Below are positions 1 to 11,366 of a stretch of DNA of 64,000 nt, piece by piece. The stretch is from positions 1 through 64,000 of the forward strand of contig DASXTC010000009.1 of assembly GCA_036505635.1 (NCBI GenBank), read 5' to 3'. Source of the stretch: DASXTC01 sp036505635. Lineage in GTDB: Bacteria > Acidobacteriota > Polarisedimenticolia > JACPZX01 > DASXTC01. The position numbers and the translations under genes are program-made. The first letter of the stretch is position 1. The number at the start of each line of letters is the position of its first letter. Under the pieces are notes generated by a model that searched no databases, was not told the origin of the DNA, and saw nothing but the letters and a program-made list of their open reading frames with translations.

Positions 1-35
1 GGGGGGCGCGTCGCCAGGAGCGACGCGCAACCCCC
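1..35. repeat. Long GC-rich hairpin at window edge
   Basis: Bases 6-14 and 20-28 form a perfect 9-bp stem (GCGCGTCGC / GCGACGCGC) with a 5-nt loop. The flanking G run at 1-5 can pair with the C run at 31-35 across an AA bulge, giving about 14 bp. There is no T tract on either side, so it is not a classical intrinsic terminator. It may be the 3' end of the unit preceding hrcA. Confidence 0.5.
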
Positions 36-141
36 TCCCCGAGGGAGCGTCACCTCCACCAGCTGAGTGCATCTTTCGTCTCAGGACTTCAGACTCATCA
101 CACGAGGAGCGGACGTAAGTCTTCGCGGGCCTTGGGTTTCC

Positions 142-171
142 TTGACACCCCCGGTGGGGCGCCATTATATT
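142..171 (+). promoter_or_regulatory. Sigma-70 type promoter of the hrcA operon
   Basis: TTGACA at 142-147 and TATATT at 166-171 are separated by 18 bp. Transcription would begin near base 178, leaving a leader of about 40 nt before hrcA. Just downstream, TCAGTTGC (178-185) and GCAAGTGA (204-211) form an imperfect inverted repeat (7 of 8 pairs) that runs into the ribosome binding region. It does not match the CIRCE consensus, so HrcA binding there is only a guess. Confidence 0.7.
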
Positions 172-217
172 CGCGTGTCAGTTGCACGGCAGGCCGTCGA
201 ATGGCAAGTGAGGGTGA

Positions 218-1282
218 ATGAAAGAGATACCGCTCGATCGCAGAGACCAGGAGATCCTCGAGGCGGTCGTGGAGTCCTACATCGAGACCGGCGAGCCGGT
301 GGGTTCGCGGGTCGTCTCCCGCCACAACCGCGAGGGGCTCTCGCCGGCCACCATCCGCAACGTGATGGCGGATCTCGAGGAGAAGCGCCTGCTGGCCCAT
401 CCGCACACGTCGGCAGGACGGGTTCCCACGGACACGGGGTACCGGGCGTACGTGGACATGCTCGTCAAGAACCACCGGCTGCCGGCGGTGGATGAGAGGC
501 TGATCGAGTCGTATCTGAGCGCGAACCAGGCCGAGATCGGCGAGCTCTTCGGCAACGTTTCCAAGCTCCTGTCCAGGCTTTCGAAGCAGCTCGGCGTGGT
601 CGTGACCCCTCGTCTGTCCAGAGTGCGGCTCCGTGACGTCGAGCTCGTGCGGCTCGGGCCCCATCGCGTCCTCGTGATCCTCGTCTCCGCCTCCGGCATG
701 ATCCACAACAAGGTCGTGGAGATCGAGAAGGATCACGTTCAGGAGGACCTGGACAAGATCGGACGCTACCTGACGGACGAGTTCAAGGGTCACACGCTGC
801 CGGAGATCCGGGATCGGATCCTCGAGCTCATGGGCCAGGAGAAGGCCCTCTACGACACGCTGCTGCGCGACGCGCTCAATCTCGGCAAGGCCGGTCTCGA
901 GATCGACCCGCGTACGGGAGCGGCGGGGGAGATCTTCGTGGACGGCACGGCGAATCTGCTCTCCGAGCCCGAGTTCTCCAGCATCGAGAGGCTCAAGGCC
1001 CTCTTCCGGACGTTCGAGGAGAAGCACGAGCTGCTGAGGGTCCTCAACAACTGTCTCGAGGAGCAGCCCGAGGGGGTCGTGCGCGTCGTCATCGGATCGG
1101 AGAACCCGAGTCCCGAGATGAGCGACTGCGCGCTCATCGCGTCGAGCTACGGCGTGCCCGGCCAGACGCTGGGCGCCCTCGGGATCATCGGTCCCACGAG
1201 GATGGAGTACGCCCGGGCGATCGCCCTGGTGGATTCCGTCGCGAGGCTCTTCTCGACCGCCCTGACCCGCTACCAGGGCTGA
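218..1282 (+). CDS. hrcA: Heat-inducible transcription repressor HrcA
   Basis: HrcA represses the class I heat-shock operon and is kept active by GroEL in species where it has been studied. The 354-residue product has the normal family length. The N-terminal winged helix (about residues 1-75) contains SPATIRNVMADLEE and the hallmark HTSAGRVPTDTGYR, followed by the GAF-like dimerisation domain with its DHVQEDL and LPEIRDRI segments. The ATG at 218 has a GTGAGGG ribosome binding stretch 4 nt upstream. It leads hrcA-grpE-dnaK-dnaJ, so it probably autoregulates the whole unit. A standard CIRCE operator (GCACTC-N9-GAGTGC) is not visible upstream; only a lone GAGTGC half-site occurs at 65-70. Confidence 0.96.
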   Translation: MKEIPLDRRDQEILEAVVESYIETGEPVGSRVVSRHNREGLSPATIRNVMADLEEKRLLAHPHTSAGRVPTDTGYRAYVDMLVKNHRLPAVDERLIESYLSANQAEIGELFGNVSKLLSRLSKQLGVVVTPRLSRVRLRDVELVRLGPHRVLVILVSASGMIHNKVVEIEKDHVQEDLDKIGRYLTDEFKGHTLPEIRDRILELMGQEKALYDTLLRDALNLGKAGLEIDPRTGAAGEIFVDGTANLLSEPEFSSIERLKALFRTFEEKHELLRVLNNCLEEQPEGVVRVVIGSENPSPEMSDCALIASSYGVPGQTLGALGIIGPTRMEYARAIALVDSVARLFSTALTRYQG

Positions 1283-1304
1283 TCCCGGAATGGAAAGGCT
1301 CTCG

Positions 1305-1994
1305 ATGGCCGACACCGACAGGAAACCCGAGAAGATCGATCTGGCGCAGATCCTGGGAGACGAGCCCGATCCCTCGGATCCTCCCGGCCGCGGCGGAGCC
1401 TCGGACCAGGGGGACGTGGTCCTGCTCGACCCGTCCACGGGAGAGCCGATGGACGGGACCGGCCAGGGCGGGCGACTCGCTCCGGCTGCGACCGCGGAGG
1501 CTCTGCGCGCGGCCGTCGCGGAGAAGGAGAAATACCACGATCTCTGGGTTCGGGCCCGCGCCGATTTCGAGAATCTGCGCAAGAGGGTCGAGCGCGAGCG
1601 CGAGGAGGAGACCGCGCGCGCCGGCGCGGCGCTCGTGAGGGACCTGCTGCCGGTGGCGGACAACCTCGAGCGGGCTCTCGCCGGGGCCCTGGCGCAGGAT
1701 CCGTTCAGCGAAGGGGTCGCGCTGATCCACCGCCAGCTCATGGAGTGCCTCATGCGCGCGGGGCTGGAGCCGATCGACGCGATCGGGGCGCTTTTCGATC
1801 CGCTGTATCACGAGGCGGTGCTCAGCGAGCGGACCGATCGATTCGAGCCGAACCGCGTCCTGGAGGAAGTGCAGAAGGGATACAAGTTCAGGGGACGCGT
1901 CCTGAGGCCATCGCTGGTGAAGGTGTCGGCGGCGCCGATGGGCGCCACCGGCGAGGAGGCGACGGACCGGGACGAGGCGGCCGGGCCGTCGTGA
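1305..1994 (+). CDS. grpE: Nucleotide exchange factor GrpE
   Basis: GrpE releases ADP from DnaK. The 229-residue protein has a poorly conserved acidic/proline-rich N-terminus, a long dimerising helix (about residues 65-115, with RARADFENLRKRVERER), a four-helix region, and the C-terminal beta domain ending in GRVLRPSLVKVS, the equivalent of the family's VRPA-V-V strand. I place the start at the ATG at 1305 because GGAAAGG lies 6-8 nt before it. The alternative ATG at 1290 adds five residues but has only a weak ribosome binding site. It follows hrcA by 22 nt and precedes dnaK by 58 nt, the standard order for this operon. Confidence 0.94.
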   Translation: MADTDRKPEKIDLAQILGDEPDPSDPPGRGGASDQGDVVLLDPSTGEPMDGTGQGGRLAPAATAEALRAAVAEKEKYHDLWVRARADFENLRKRVEREREEETARAGAALVRDLLPVADNLERALAGALAQDPFSEGVALIHRQLMECLMRAGLEPIDAIGALFDPLYHEAVLSERTDRFEPNRVLEEVQKGYKFRGRVLRPSLVKVSAAPMGATGEEATDRDEAAGPS

Positions 1995-2052
1995 TCCGGA
2001 GAGTGATGAGACCAGTTCGGTAACCCAACGGCGTCACCCGGGAGGGTTCTCG

Positions 2053-3909
2053 ATGGGCCGTGTGATCGGAATCGACCTCGGAACCACCAACTGCTGCGTC
2101 GCATTCATCGAGGGCGGCCAGCCGCAGGTGATCCCGAGCAAGGAAGGAGCGCGGACGATCCCGTCCATCGTCGGCTTCACCGAGAAGGGGGACCGTCTGG
2201 TCGGTCAGATCGCCAAGCGGCAGGCTCTCACCAATCCCACCAGCACTGTCTACGCCGTCAAGCGTCTCATCGGCCGAAAGTTTAACTCACCGGAGGTGCA
2301 GAAGGCGCACGAGCTGCTGCCGTACGAGATCACCGAGGCCTCCAACGGCGACGTCCGCATCCGAGTGCGCGACCGCGAGTACAGCGCGGCGGAGATATCG
2401 GGGCTCATCCTGGCACGGCTCAAGGAGCTCGCGGAGGATTTCCTCGGCAGCGAAGTGGACGAGGCGATCATCACCGTGCCGGCGTACTTCGACGACTCGC
2501 AGAGGCAGGCCACGAAGGACGCGGGCCGCATCGCCGGTCTGAAGGTCTCCCGCATCATCAACGAGCCGACCGCCGCCAGCCTCGCCTATGGCTTCGACGA
2601 GACCCGCGAGAGGAAGATCGCCGTCTACGATCTCGGCGGCGGAACCTTCGACATCACGATCCTGCAGATCGGGGACGGCGTATTCGAGGTGAAGGCGACC
2701 TCCGGTGACACGTTCCTGGGCGGGGAGGACTTCGACCAGCGGATCATCGACTGGCTGGTCGCGGAGTTCCAGCGGACCAACGGGATCGATCTGCGACAAG
2801 ACAAGCTGGCCCTGCAGAGGCTCAAGGAATCGGCCGAGAAGGCTAAGTGCGACTTGTCGGTCAGCGATGCGACCGATCTCAACCTGCCGTTCATCTCGGC
2901 CGATGACTCGGGGCCCAAGCACCTCAACGTTCGCCTGACACGCCAGGCATTCGAGGAGCTCGTACAGGATCTCATCGAGCGGACACGCAAGCCGTGCGAG
3001 GACGCCCTGCGCGGGGCGGGGCTCAAGCCCGAGCAGATCGATCAGGTGCTTCTCGTGGGCGGACAGACGCGCACGCCCCGCGTCGTCGACCTCGTGCGCG
3101 AGATCTTCGGGCGGGAGCCGAACCGCGACAAGAGCCCGGATGAGGTCGTCGGCATCGGCGCGGCGATCCAGGCGGGGATCCTGCGGGGCGAAGTCAAGGA
3201 CATGGTTCTGCTTGACGTCACGCCGCTGTCGATCGGGATCGAGACGCGCGGGGGGATGTTCACGAAGCTGATCGATCGCAATTCGACGATCCCCACCAAG
3301 AAGTCCCGCATTTTCACCACGGTGACGGACAACCAGTCCAAGGTCGAGGTTCACGTGCTGCAGGGCGAACGCGAGATCGCGGCGCACAACAAGTCCCTCG
3401 GTCGTTTCGAGCTGGTGGGCATCGCGCCTTCACCGAAGGGGGTCCCGCAGATCGACGTCACATTCGACATCGACTCCAACGGGATTGTCCACGTCAGCGC
3501 GCGCGACCAGGGCACGGGTCGCGAACAGCGGATCGCCGTCACGCCCTCGGGCGGTCTGACCGAGCGGGAGATCAACGACATCATAGAGGACGCCCGCCGT
3601 CACGCCGAGGAGGACAGGGTCAAGGCCGAGCTCACGCGGATCCAGTCGCGCCTCGAGAGCCTTCTGGACTCCAACGAGAAATCGTTCGCCGAGTTCGGGA
3701 GCCTCCTCGACGAGGAGCACCGGCAGGAGGTCCACGACACTCTCGTGGACGCGCGCCGGGCGATCCAGGGCAACAGCCTCGAGGAATCGACCGATTGCCT
3801 GGACAAGCTGGGACAGGCGTCCAAGATCCTCACCGACGTCATCCTTTACAACCCCTCGGCTTTCAAGGCCAAGGAAGCCGACGCCCAGAAGGCCGAGGAA
3901 GACACCTGA
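2053..3909 (+). CDS. dnaK: Chaperone protein DnaK (Hsp70)
   Basis: Cytosolic ATP-dependent chaperone. The nucleotide-binding domain begins with VIGIDLGTTNCCVA and carries the phosphate-2 loop VYDLGGGTFDITIL near residue 195. The hydrophobic linker VLLDVTPLSIGIET lies near 390, followed by the peptide-binding beta domain and helical lid. At 618 residues it is slightly shorter than E. coli DnaK (638). The C-terminus ends in an acidic AEEDT rather than the usual EEVD-like tail. GGGAGGG stands 7 nt before the ATG. It sits between grpE and dnaJ (4 nt gap), so all four heat-shock genes are probably transcribed together. Confidence 0.98.
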   Translation: MGRVIGIDLGTTNCCVAFIEGGQPQVIPSKEGARTIPSIVGFTEKGDRLVGQIAKRQALTNPTSTVYAVKRLIGRKFNSPEVQKAHELLPYEITEASNGDVRIRVRDREYSAAEISGLILARLKELAEDFLGSEVDEAIITVPAYFDDSQRQATKDAGRIAGLKVSRIINEPTAASLAYGFDETRERKIAVYDLGGGTFDITILQIGDGVFEVKATSGDTFLGGEDFDQRIIDWLVAEFQRTNGIDLRQDKLALQRLKESAEKAKCDLSVSDATDLNLPFISADDSGPKHLNVRLTRQAFEELVQDLIERTRKPCEDALRGAGLKPEQIDQVLLVGGQTRTPRVVDLVREIFGREPNRDKSPDEVVGIGAAIQAGILRGEVKDMVLLDVTPLSIGIETRGGMFTKLIDRNSTIPTKKSRIFTTVTDNQSKVEVHVLQGEREIAAHNKSLGRFELVGIAPSPKGVPQIDVTFDIDSNGIVHVSARDQGTGREQRIAVTPSGGLTEREINDIIEDARRHAEEDRVKAELTRIQSRLESLLDSNEKSFAEFGSLLDEEHRQEVHDTLVDARRAIQGNSLEESTDCLDKLGQASKILTDVILYNPSAFKAKEADAQKAEEDT

Positions 3910-3913
3910 ATCG

Positions 3914-5023
3914 ATGGCCTCCGCGGCGGACAAGAAGGACTACTACGAGGTGCTCGGCGTTCCCCGCGACGCGACCCTCGATCAGATAAAGAGCGCCTAC
4001 CGCAAGGCCGCCCTCCAGCATCATCCGGATCGCAATGCCGGTGACCGCCAGGCCGAGGTCCGCTTCAAGGAGGCCGCCGAGGCCTATGCCGTCCTCGCGG
4101 ATCCGGACAAGCGTACGCGCTACGACCGTTACGGTCATGAAGGGCTTGCCGGCGGCATGACGGGGTTCGACCCGGGGACCTTCGTCGAGTTCGAGGATCT
4201 CTTCGGTGGCCTCTTCGGGAATCTGTTCGGCTTCGATCCGCGCCGGTCCGGCGGGAGACGTGCCACCCGCCGCGGCGCCGACCTTCGGTTCGACCTCGAG
4301 ATCGATTTCGAGGAAGCGGTGCTCGGGACTCAAATGCAGATCAGGGTGCCTCGCACCGAGGTATGCGCCGCGTGCGAGGGCGGGGGGGCCGCTTCGGCCG
4401 CCGACGTGGTGAGCTGTCCGGGCTGCGACGGCTCCGGCCAGCAGCGATTCTCGAAGGGGTTCTTCACCATCGCGAGGACCTGCGCTCAATGCCAGGGGCA
4501 GGGGCGCGTCATCCGCAAGGTTTGCCCCGAATGCCGGGGAGCCGGACACGTTCAGAAGGAAAAGATGCTCAACCTGCGCATCCCTCCCGGCGTGGAGAGC
4601 GGCACGCGCATGCGCGTGACCGGGGAAGGAGACGTGGCCGTGGGAGGAGCCGGTGACCTCTACGTCTACCTCGGGGTGCGCGAGCATCCCGTCTTCAGTC
4701 GCGATGACCACGACCTGGTCTGCATCATCCCCGTTACCTTCTCGCAGGCGGCGCTGGGCATGGAGCTTCGGATCAAGACACCGCACGGCACCGAGAAGAT
4801 CAAGATACCGGCGGGAGCCCAGAGCGGGTCCACGATCCGCGTGAAAGGCAAGGGAATCCAGCAACTCAACGGCTATGGACGCGGCGACCTGAGAGTCGAG
4901 GTGGCGGTGCGGACACCGGCCCGCCTCTCGCGCGAAGAGCGCAGGCTCTTCGAGAAGCTGGCCGAGACGGAAGACGACCACCTGTCGGACGAGGACCGGA
5001 AATCTCTCGACCTGATCCGGTAG
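3914..5023 (+). CDS. dnaJ: Chaperone protein DnaJ (Hsp40)
   Basis: DnaK co-chaperone that stimulates ATP hydrolysis and delivers clients. The 369 residues show the J domain with HPD at about 36-38, a short G/F-rich region (about 75-105), four CxxCxGxG zinc-binding repeats (CAACEGGG, CPGCDGSG, CAQCQGQG, CPECRGAG, about 154-215), and the C-terminal substrate-binding domains. The first repeat has a lengthened spacer (GGGAASAADVV) before the second. It starts 4 nt after dnaK and is followed 9 nt later by prmA. Confidence 0.97.
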   Translation: MASAADKKDYYEVLGVPRDATLDQIKSAYRKAALQHHPDRNAGDRQAEVRFKEAAEAYAVLADPDKRTRYDRYGHEGLAGGMTGFDPGTFVEFEDLFGGLFGNLFGFDPRRSGGRRATRRGADLRFDLEIDFEEAVLGTQMQIRVPRTEVCAACEGGGAASAADVVSCPGCDGSGQQRFSKGFFTIARTCAQCQGQGRVIRKVCPECRGAGHVQKEKMLNLRIPPGVESGTRMRVTGEGDVAVGGAGDLYVYLGVREHPVFSRDDHDLVCIIPVTFSQAALGMELRIKTPHGTEKIKIPAGAQSGSTIRVKGKGIQQLNGYGRGDLRVEVAVRTPARLSREERRLFEKLAETEDDHLSDEDRKSLDLIR

Positions 5024-5032
5024 GATCGGGGC

Positions 5033-5875
5033 ATGCTTTCCTGGCGCCGGCTCACGTTCACGATCCCCGATACGTCCGCGGAAGACCTCCTGGTCTGCCT
5101 GCACGAACAGGGCACCCTCGGGGTGGAGGCTGCGGAGGGGCGCCTGCACGCCTGGTTCATGGAGCCGCTCGATGAGGCGGCACTTCTCCTCCGCCTGCGC
5201 CAGGCCCTCGGCGCCGCCGCCGATCCCTTGCGGTTGATCCAATCGATCGAGGTCCCCGATGGATTCTGGCACGAACGCTGGCTGGAGGGGCTCACCCCCC
5301 TGCCGGTCGGAAAGAGCTTCCTCGTGGTCCCCGGCCCCGCCGATGCCACCGGGACGACGGGCCGGCGCGTCATCCGTCTCACGCCCGGGCGGGCCTTCGG
5401 CACCGGAGAGCATCCCACCACACGGATGTGCCTCGAGCTGATCGAGGAGCGGATCACCCCTGGCCAAGGGCTCCTCGACGTGGGCACCGGTTCGGGGATC
5501 CTCGCGATCGCCGCCAGGATGCTGGGCGCGGATCCGGTCGTCGCGCTTGACATCGACCCGGTCGCGGTCGGGGTGGCAGCGTGCAACGCCGCCGCCAACG
5601 GCGTGGCCGGAGTCCTTCTCGCGGCGGGCGGGATCCAGATGCTCCGGGCGGGGCGCTCCTTCGAACGAGTGGTGGCCAACCTCAATGGCGTCACGTTGGT
5701 GAGGCTGATGGGGGAGCTTGCCCCACTGGCGTCCCGGGAGATGATCCTCTCGGGAATCATGGCCGAGGAGCAGGATGACGTGACGAGAAGCGCGTCCTGC
5801 CTCGGGTTCACGGTCGCCGCGCGCCTTGTGGAGGCGGCTTGGGTCGCGGTGGCGATGAGAAGGGCGATACCGTGA
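5033..5875 (+). CDS. prmA: Ribosomal protein L11 methyltransferase PrmA
   Basis: SAM-dependent methyltransferase acting on ribosomal protein L11. The 280-residue product has the N-terminal substrate-recognition domain (about 1-110, with FWHERWLEGLTPLPVG), then AFGTGEHPTTRMCLE and the SAM motif LLDVGTGSGILAIAA (about 146-160), followed by VVALDIDPVAV. NPPY, the typical later motif, is replaced by VVANLNGV, as is normal in PrmA. The prmA-rsmE pairing behind dnaJ is a widespread gene order. Its stop overlaps the GTG start of rsmE by four bases. Confidence 0.93.
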   Translation: MLSWRRLTFTIPDTSAEDLLVCLHEQGTLGVEAAEGRLHAWFMEPLDEAALLLRLRQALGAAADPLRLIQSIEVPDGFWHERWLEGLTPLPVGKSFLVVPGPADATGTTGRRVIRLTPGRAFGTGEHPTTRMCLELIEERITPGQGLLDVGTGSGILAIAARMLGADPVVALDIDPVAVGVAACNAAANGVAGVLLAAGGIQMLRAGRSFERVVANLNGVTLVRLMGELAPLASREMILSGIMAEEQDDVTRSASCLGFTVAARLVEAAWVAVAMRRAIP

Positions 5876-6663
5876 TCGAGTGTCGATTTCTCGTGTCGCC
5901 TGAGGCGCTGGAGACGTCGGGCGAGATGGTCGCCGTCGTGCGCGATGAGGAGCATCATCACCTGAGCCGCGTGTTGAGGCTCCGGCACGGGGACGCGGTT
6001 TCGGTGTTCGACGGGGCGGGGCGCGGTTTCAGGGGTACCATCGAATCCATCGCGGCACGTGAGACCCGCGTGAGGCTCACCGGCCCGGACGAGCGGGCGG
6101 TGGAGCCGTCCTTTCAGGTGGTGCTCGCGCAGGGGATCCCCCACCATGATCGGATGGATCTGGTCATCCAGAAGACCACCGAGATTGGCGTCGGCGCCAT
6201 CGTGCCGATCATCTCGGCCCACACGGTGCCGCGTCCGGGCCGCGAAGGCCGCTGGACTCGGCTGGAGCGCTGGAGGCGCGTGGCGTGCGAAGCGGCGCGC
6301 CAGAGCGGGCGCCTGCGTATCCCCGAGATCGCGGAGCCGGTCGGATGGCCGCAATTCGTTGACGGCCTGAGCGAGAGCGGGACCCAGGCCCGCCTGATCT
6401 TCGACCCGGAGGCGGACGCGGTCGCCGGGCATGCCGGCATCACCCTCGGCGCGGCGATCCGCTCGGCGCTCGTGGCCGTGGGGCCCGAGGGGGGATGGAG
6501 CGAATCGGAGACGGCCCTGGGCCGTGATCGTGGTTTCGTGCCTCTGGCGCTGGGGCCCCGCATCATGCGGACGGAGACCGCGGGCATCATCGGGGTCGCG
6601 ATCATCCTGTTTCTGGCGGGCGATCTGGGGCGCGCCGGCGGCCCGCAGATCCCCCTGAGCTGA
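5872..6663 (+). CDS. rsmE: 16S rRNA m3U1498 methyltransferase RsmE
   Basis: SPOUT-family enzyme that methylates U1498 of 16S rRNA. The 263-residue product has an N-terminal PUA-like domain containing EEHHHLSRVLRLRHGD and a C-terminal knotted domain with VGPEGGWSESE and LGPRIMRTETAGI, which forms the SAM site. I take the GTG at 5872 because it makes a GTGA overlap with prmA and gives the usual N-terminus (VIECRFLV). An upstream in-frame ATG at 5839 would extend into prmA and lacks support. The unit seems to end here; 247 bp follow before pilT. Confidence 0.92.
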   Translation: MIECRFLVSPEALETSGEMVAVVRDEEHHHLSRVLRLRHGDAVSVFDGAGRGFRGTIESIAARETRVRLTGPDERAVEPSFQVVLAQGIPHHDRMDLVIQKTTEIGVGAIVPIISAHTVPRPGREGRWTRLERWRRVACEAARQSGRLRIPEIAEPVGWPQFVDGLSESGTQARLIFDPEADAVAGHAGITLGAAIRSALVAVGPEGGWSESETALGRDRGFVPLALGPRIMRTETAGIIGVAIILFLAGDLGRAGGPQIPLS

Positions 6664-6769
6664 GCGCCGCCGTCAGGACCTGGGCTGATTGTCGGGTTGC
6701 TCGGCTCCGCATCGAGAGTCCGCTCCGGGCGCCTGAATTCACAATTGGGGCCTAAAATCGCGCCATTCT

Positions 6770-6798
6770 TTGACTTCATGGGGATCGGATGATAGATT
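6770..6798 (+). promoter_or_regulatory. Sigma-70 type promoter upstream of pilT
   Basis: TTGACT at 6770-6775 and TAGATT at 6793-6798 are separated by 17 bp. Transcription would start near 6805, giving a leader of about 105 nt. This position also argues against an in-frame TTG start at 6770 for pilT, since that would lie inside the promoter. The rest of the 6664-6910 gap shows no gene I can support. Confidence 0.6.
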
Positions 6799-6910
6799 TT
6801 GCCCCTGTCCTTGCGGCACTTTCGCCCGCCGGAAGCGCGGATTCCGCCCGTGGAGCGCGTTCTCCAACCAGGTTCCGATCTCGACCAGGCCGCAGGTTCA
6901 GGAGGATGAC

Positions 6911-8080
6911 ATGCACATCAATGACCTGCTCAAGATCGCCACGGAACGCGGCGCCTCCGATCTGCACCTGAAGGTCGGCAGCCATCCTGTCATCCGAGTC
7001 CACGGAGATCTCCAGCCGCTCAGCGAGCTCAAACGTCTGATGCAGGAAGACACCATCGCGATGGCCTTCAGCATCATGAGCGGCCGGCAGAAACAGAAGT
7101 TCAAGGACAACTATGAAATAGACATCGCATACTCGGTCCCCGGGCTGGGCCGCTTCCGCTGCAACATCTTCCAGCAGCGGGGGACGGTGGGGCTCGTTCT
7201 GCGCGTCATCCCGGTGAAGATCCGCAGCTTCCAGGAGCTGCTGCTGCCGCCCATCCTGAAGACGATTGCGGAGGAGCGCAGGGGGATGATCCTGTGCACC
7301 GGGACGACCGGCTCGGGCAAGTCGACCACCCTGGCCGCCATGATCGACTACATCAACTCCACGCGCACCGAGCACATCATGACGATCGAGGATCCGATCG
7401 AGTTTCTCCACCGTGACAAGAAGAGCCTCATTAACCAGCGAGAGGTCGAGGTGGACACCAAGGCCTTCTCCCAGGCGCTCAGGTCGGCGCTGCGCCAGGA
7501 CCCTGATGTCATCCTGGTGGGCGAGATGCGCGACTACGAGACGATCGAGACCGCCATCACCGCGGCCGAGACGGGTCACCTCGTGTTGTCCACGCTGCAC
7601 ACGCTCGACGCCACCGAAACGATCAACCGGATCATCTCCGTCTTCCCGCCGCACCAGCAGAAGCAGATCCGCCTTCAGCTCGCGGGGATCCTCAAGTCGG
7701 TCATCTCGATGCGGCTGCTGCCCAAGATGGACGGCAACGGGCGCGTGCCGGCCATCGAAGTGCTGAGGACCACCGGTTACATCCGCGATTGCATCGAGAA
7801 CAAGGAAAAGACCAAGCTGATCCGCGAGGCGATCGCCGCCGGCACCTCCCAGTACGGGATGCAGACCTTCGACCAGTCGATCTACCAGCTCTACACGAAG
7901 GACCTCATCTCGCTGGACGAGGCGCTGCGCCGCGCCACCAACCCGGACGAGTTCAAGCTCAAAATTCAGGGGATTCACTCAACCGCCGACGCCGCCTCCG
8001 CGGAGATGGAGTCGACCCTGCAGACGGACGACGAGTTCGGCCCCGAGGATCCCGGTTCGCCGTTCGCGCTGGCGCGCTGA
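6911..8080 (+). CDS. pilT: Type IV pilus retraction ATPase, PilT family
   Basis: Hexameric ATPase that powers pilus retraction and twitching motility from the cytoplasmic face of the pilus base. The 389-residue product starts MHINDLLKIATERGASDLHLK, the standard PilT opening. It has Walker A GTTGSGKSTT (about 133-142), the Asp box, Walker B with DPDVILVGEMRD (about 198-209), and the His box TGHLVLSTLHT. A strong GGAGGA lies 4 nt before the ATG. The C-terminal segment after residue 360 (DEFGPEDPGSP) is low in conservation. PilU-like function cannot be excluded from sequence alone. No other pilus gene lies in the window, so it is unlinked from the main pil cluster. Confidence 0.93.
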   Translation: MHINDLLKIATERGASDLHLKVGSHPVIRVHGDLQPLSELKRLMQEDTIAMAFSIMSGRQKQKFKDNYEIDIAYSVPGLGRFRCNIFQQRGTVGLVLRVIPVKIRSFQELLLPPILKTIAEERRGMILCTGTTGSGKSTTLAAMIDYINSTRTEHIMTIEDPIEFLHRDKKSLINQREVEVDTKAFSQALRSALRQDPDVILVGEMRDYETIETAITAAETGHLVLSTLHTLDATETINRIISVFPPHQQKQIRLQLAGILKSVISMRLLPKMDGNGRVPAIEVLRTTGYIRDCIENKEKTKLIREAIAAGTSQYGMQTFDQSIYQLYTKDLISLDEALRRATNPDEFKLKIQGIHSTADAASAEMESTLQTDDEFGPEDPGSPFALAR

Positions 8081-8675
8081 ATGCCGCGAACCGGCGGCGT
8101 TCTCGGGCGCGGTCCGGCAGGGCGCGCGCCGGCGCGCCGCGGAAGGGCGAGCGCCGTGCCGGGCCCCCCGGCCGCCGATCCATACGAGACCGCCGTGCGG
8201 TACCTTGCGCACCGGGCGCGGACCATCGCCGAGGTGCGCAAACTCCTTCGCTCGAGGGGGTGCGGTGCCTCGGCGATCACGTCGGTCATCGCGCGTCTGA
8301 CGGGACAGGGGTACCTGGACGATCGGGGCTACGTGGAGCGCTACGTGGCATCGACGGCCTCCTCGAGACCCAGTGGACGGCGCCGCCTCGAGCAGGACCT
8401 CCTGCGCCGGGGGGTCACGCGGTCGATCCTGGACGAAGTGCTTGCCCGCTCCTTCGGCGAGCGGGAGGAGGCGGCCGCCCTCGACGTCGCGCTGGCGAAG
8501 GCCATGAAGGGAACACGTGGTCCGCTCGATGACGCGGCCCGGCGGAGGATCGCGGCGCGTCTGATGCGACGCGGGTTCAGGCCGGACCGCGTGATGCGGG
8601 CGCTGGCCGCCGGGGAGGCCGCGGCCTCCCGGGACATCGAGGAGGATTGGCACGAAAGGGAGGAAGGCGGCGTCG

Positions 8676-8689
<14 letters not shown>
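8081..8689 (+). CDS. recX: Regulatory protein RecX family
   Basis: RecX modulates RecA filament activity. The product is 202 residues, with a basic, low-complexity N-terminal 35 residues followed by the repeated three-helix RecX modules: YETAVRYLAHRARTIAEVRKLL, then RRRLEQDLLRRGV and RIAARLMRRGFRPDRVMRAL. The ATG directly abuts the pilT stop; the true start could be somewhat downstream because the first 30 residues look unconserved. It overlaps alaS by 14 bases. recX-alaS adjacency is common in bacteria (often recA-recX-alaS); recA is not present here. Confidence 0.82.

Positions 8690-11362
<2,673 letters not shown>

Positions 11363-11366
<4 letters not shown>

Noticed and set aside
47..70. 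CIRCE operator near GAGTGC at 65-70
   Set aside because: Only one half-site is good; the left arm matches at 3 of 9 positions, and it lies upstream of the best promoter.
98..1753. 551-codon minus-strand frame opposite hrcA-grpE
   Set aside because: Typical GC-rich antisense shadow; hrcA and grpE are clear on the plus strand.
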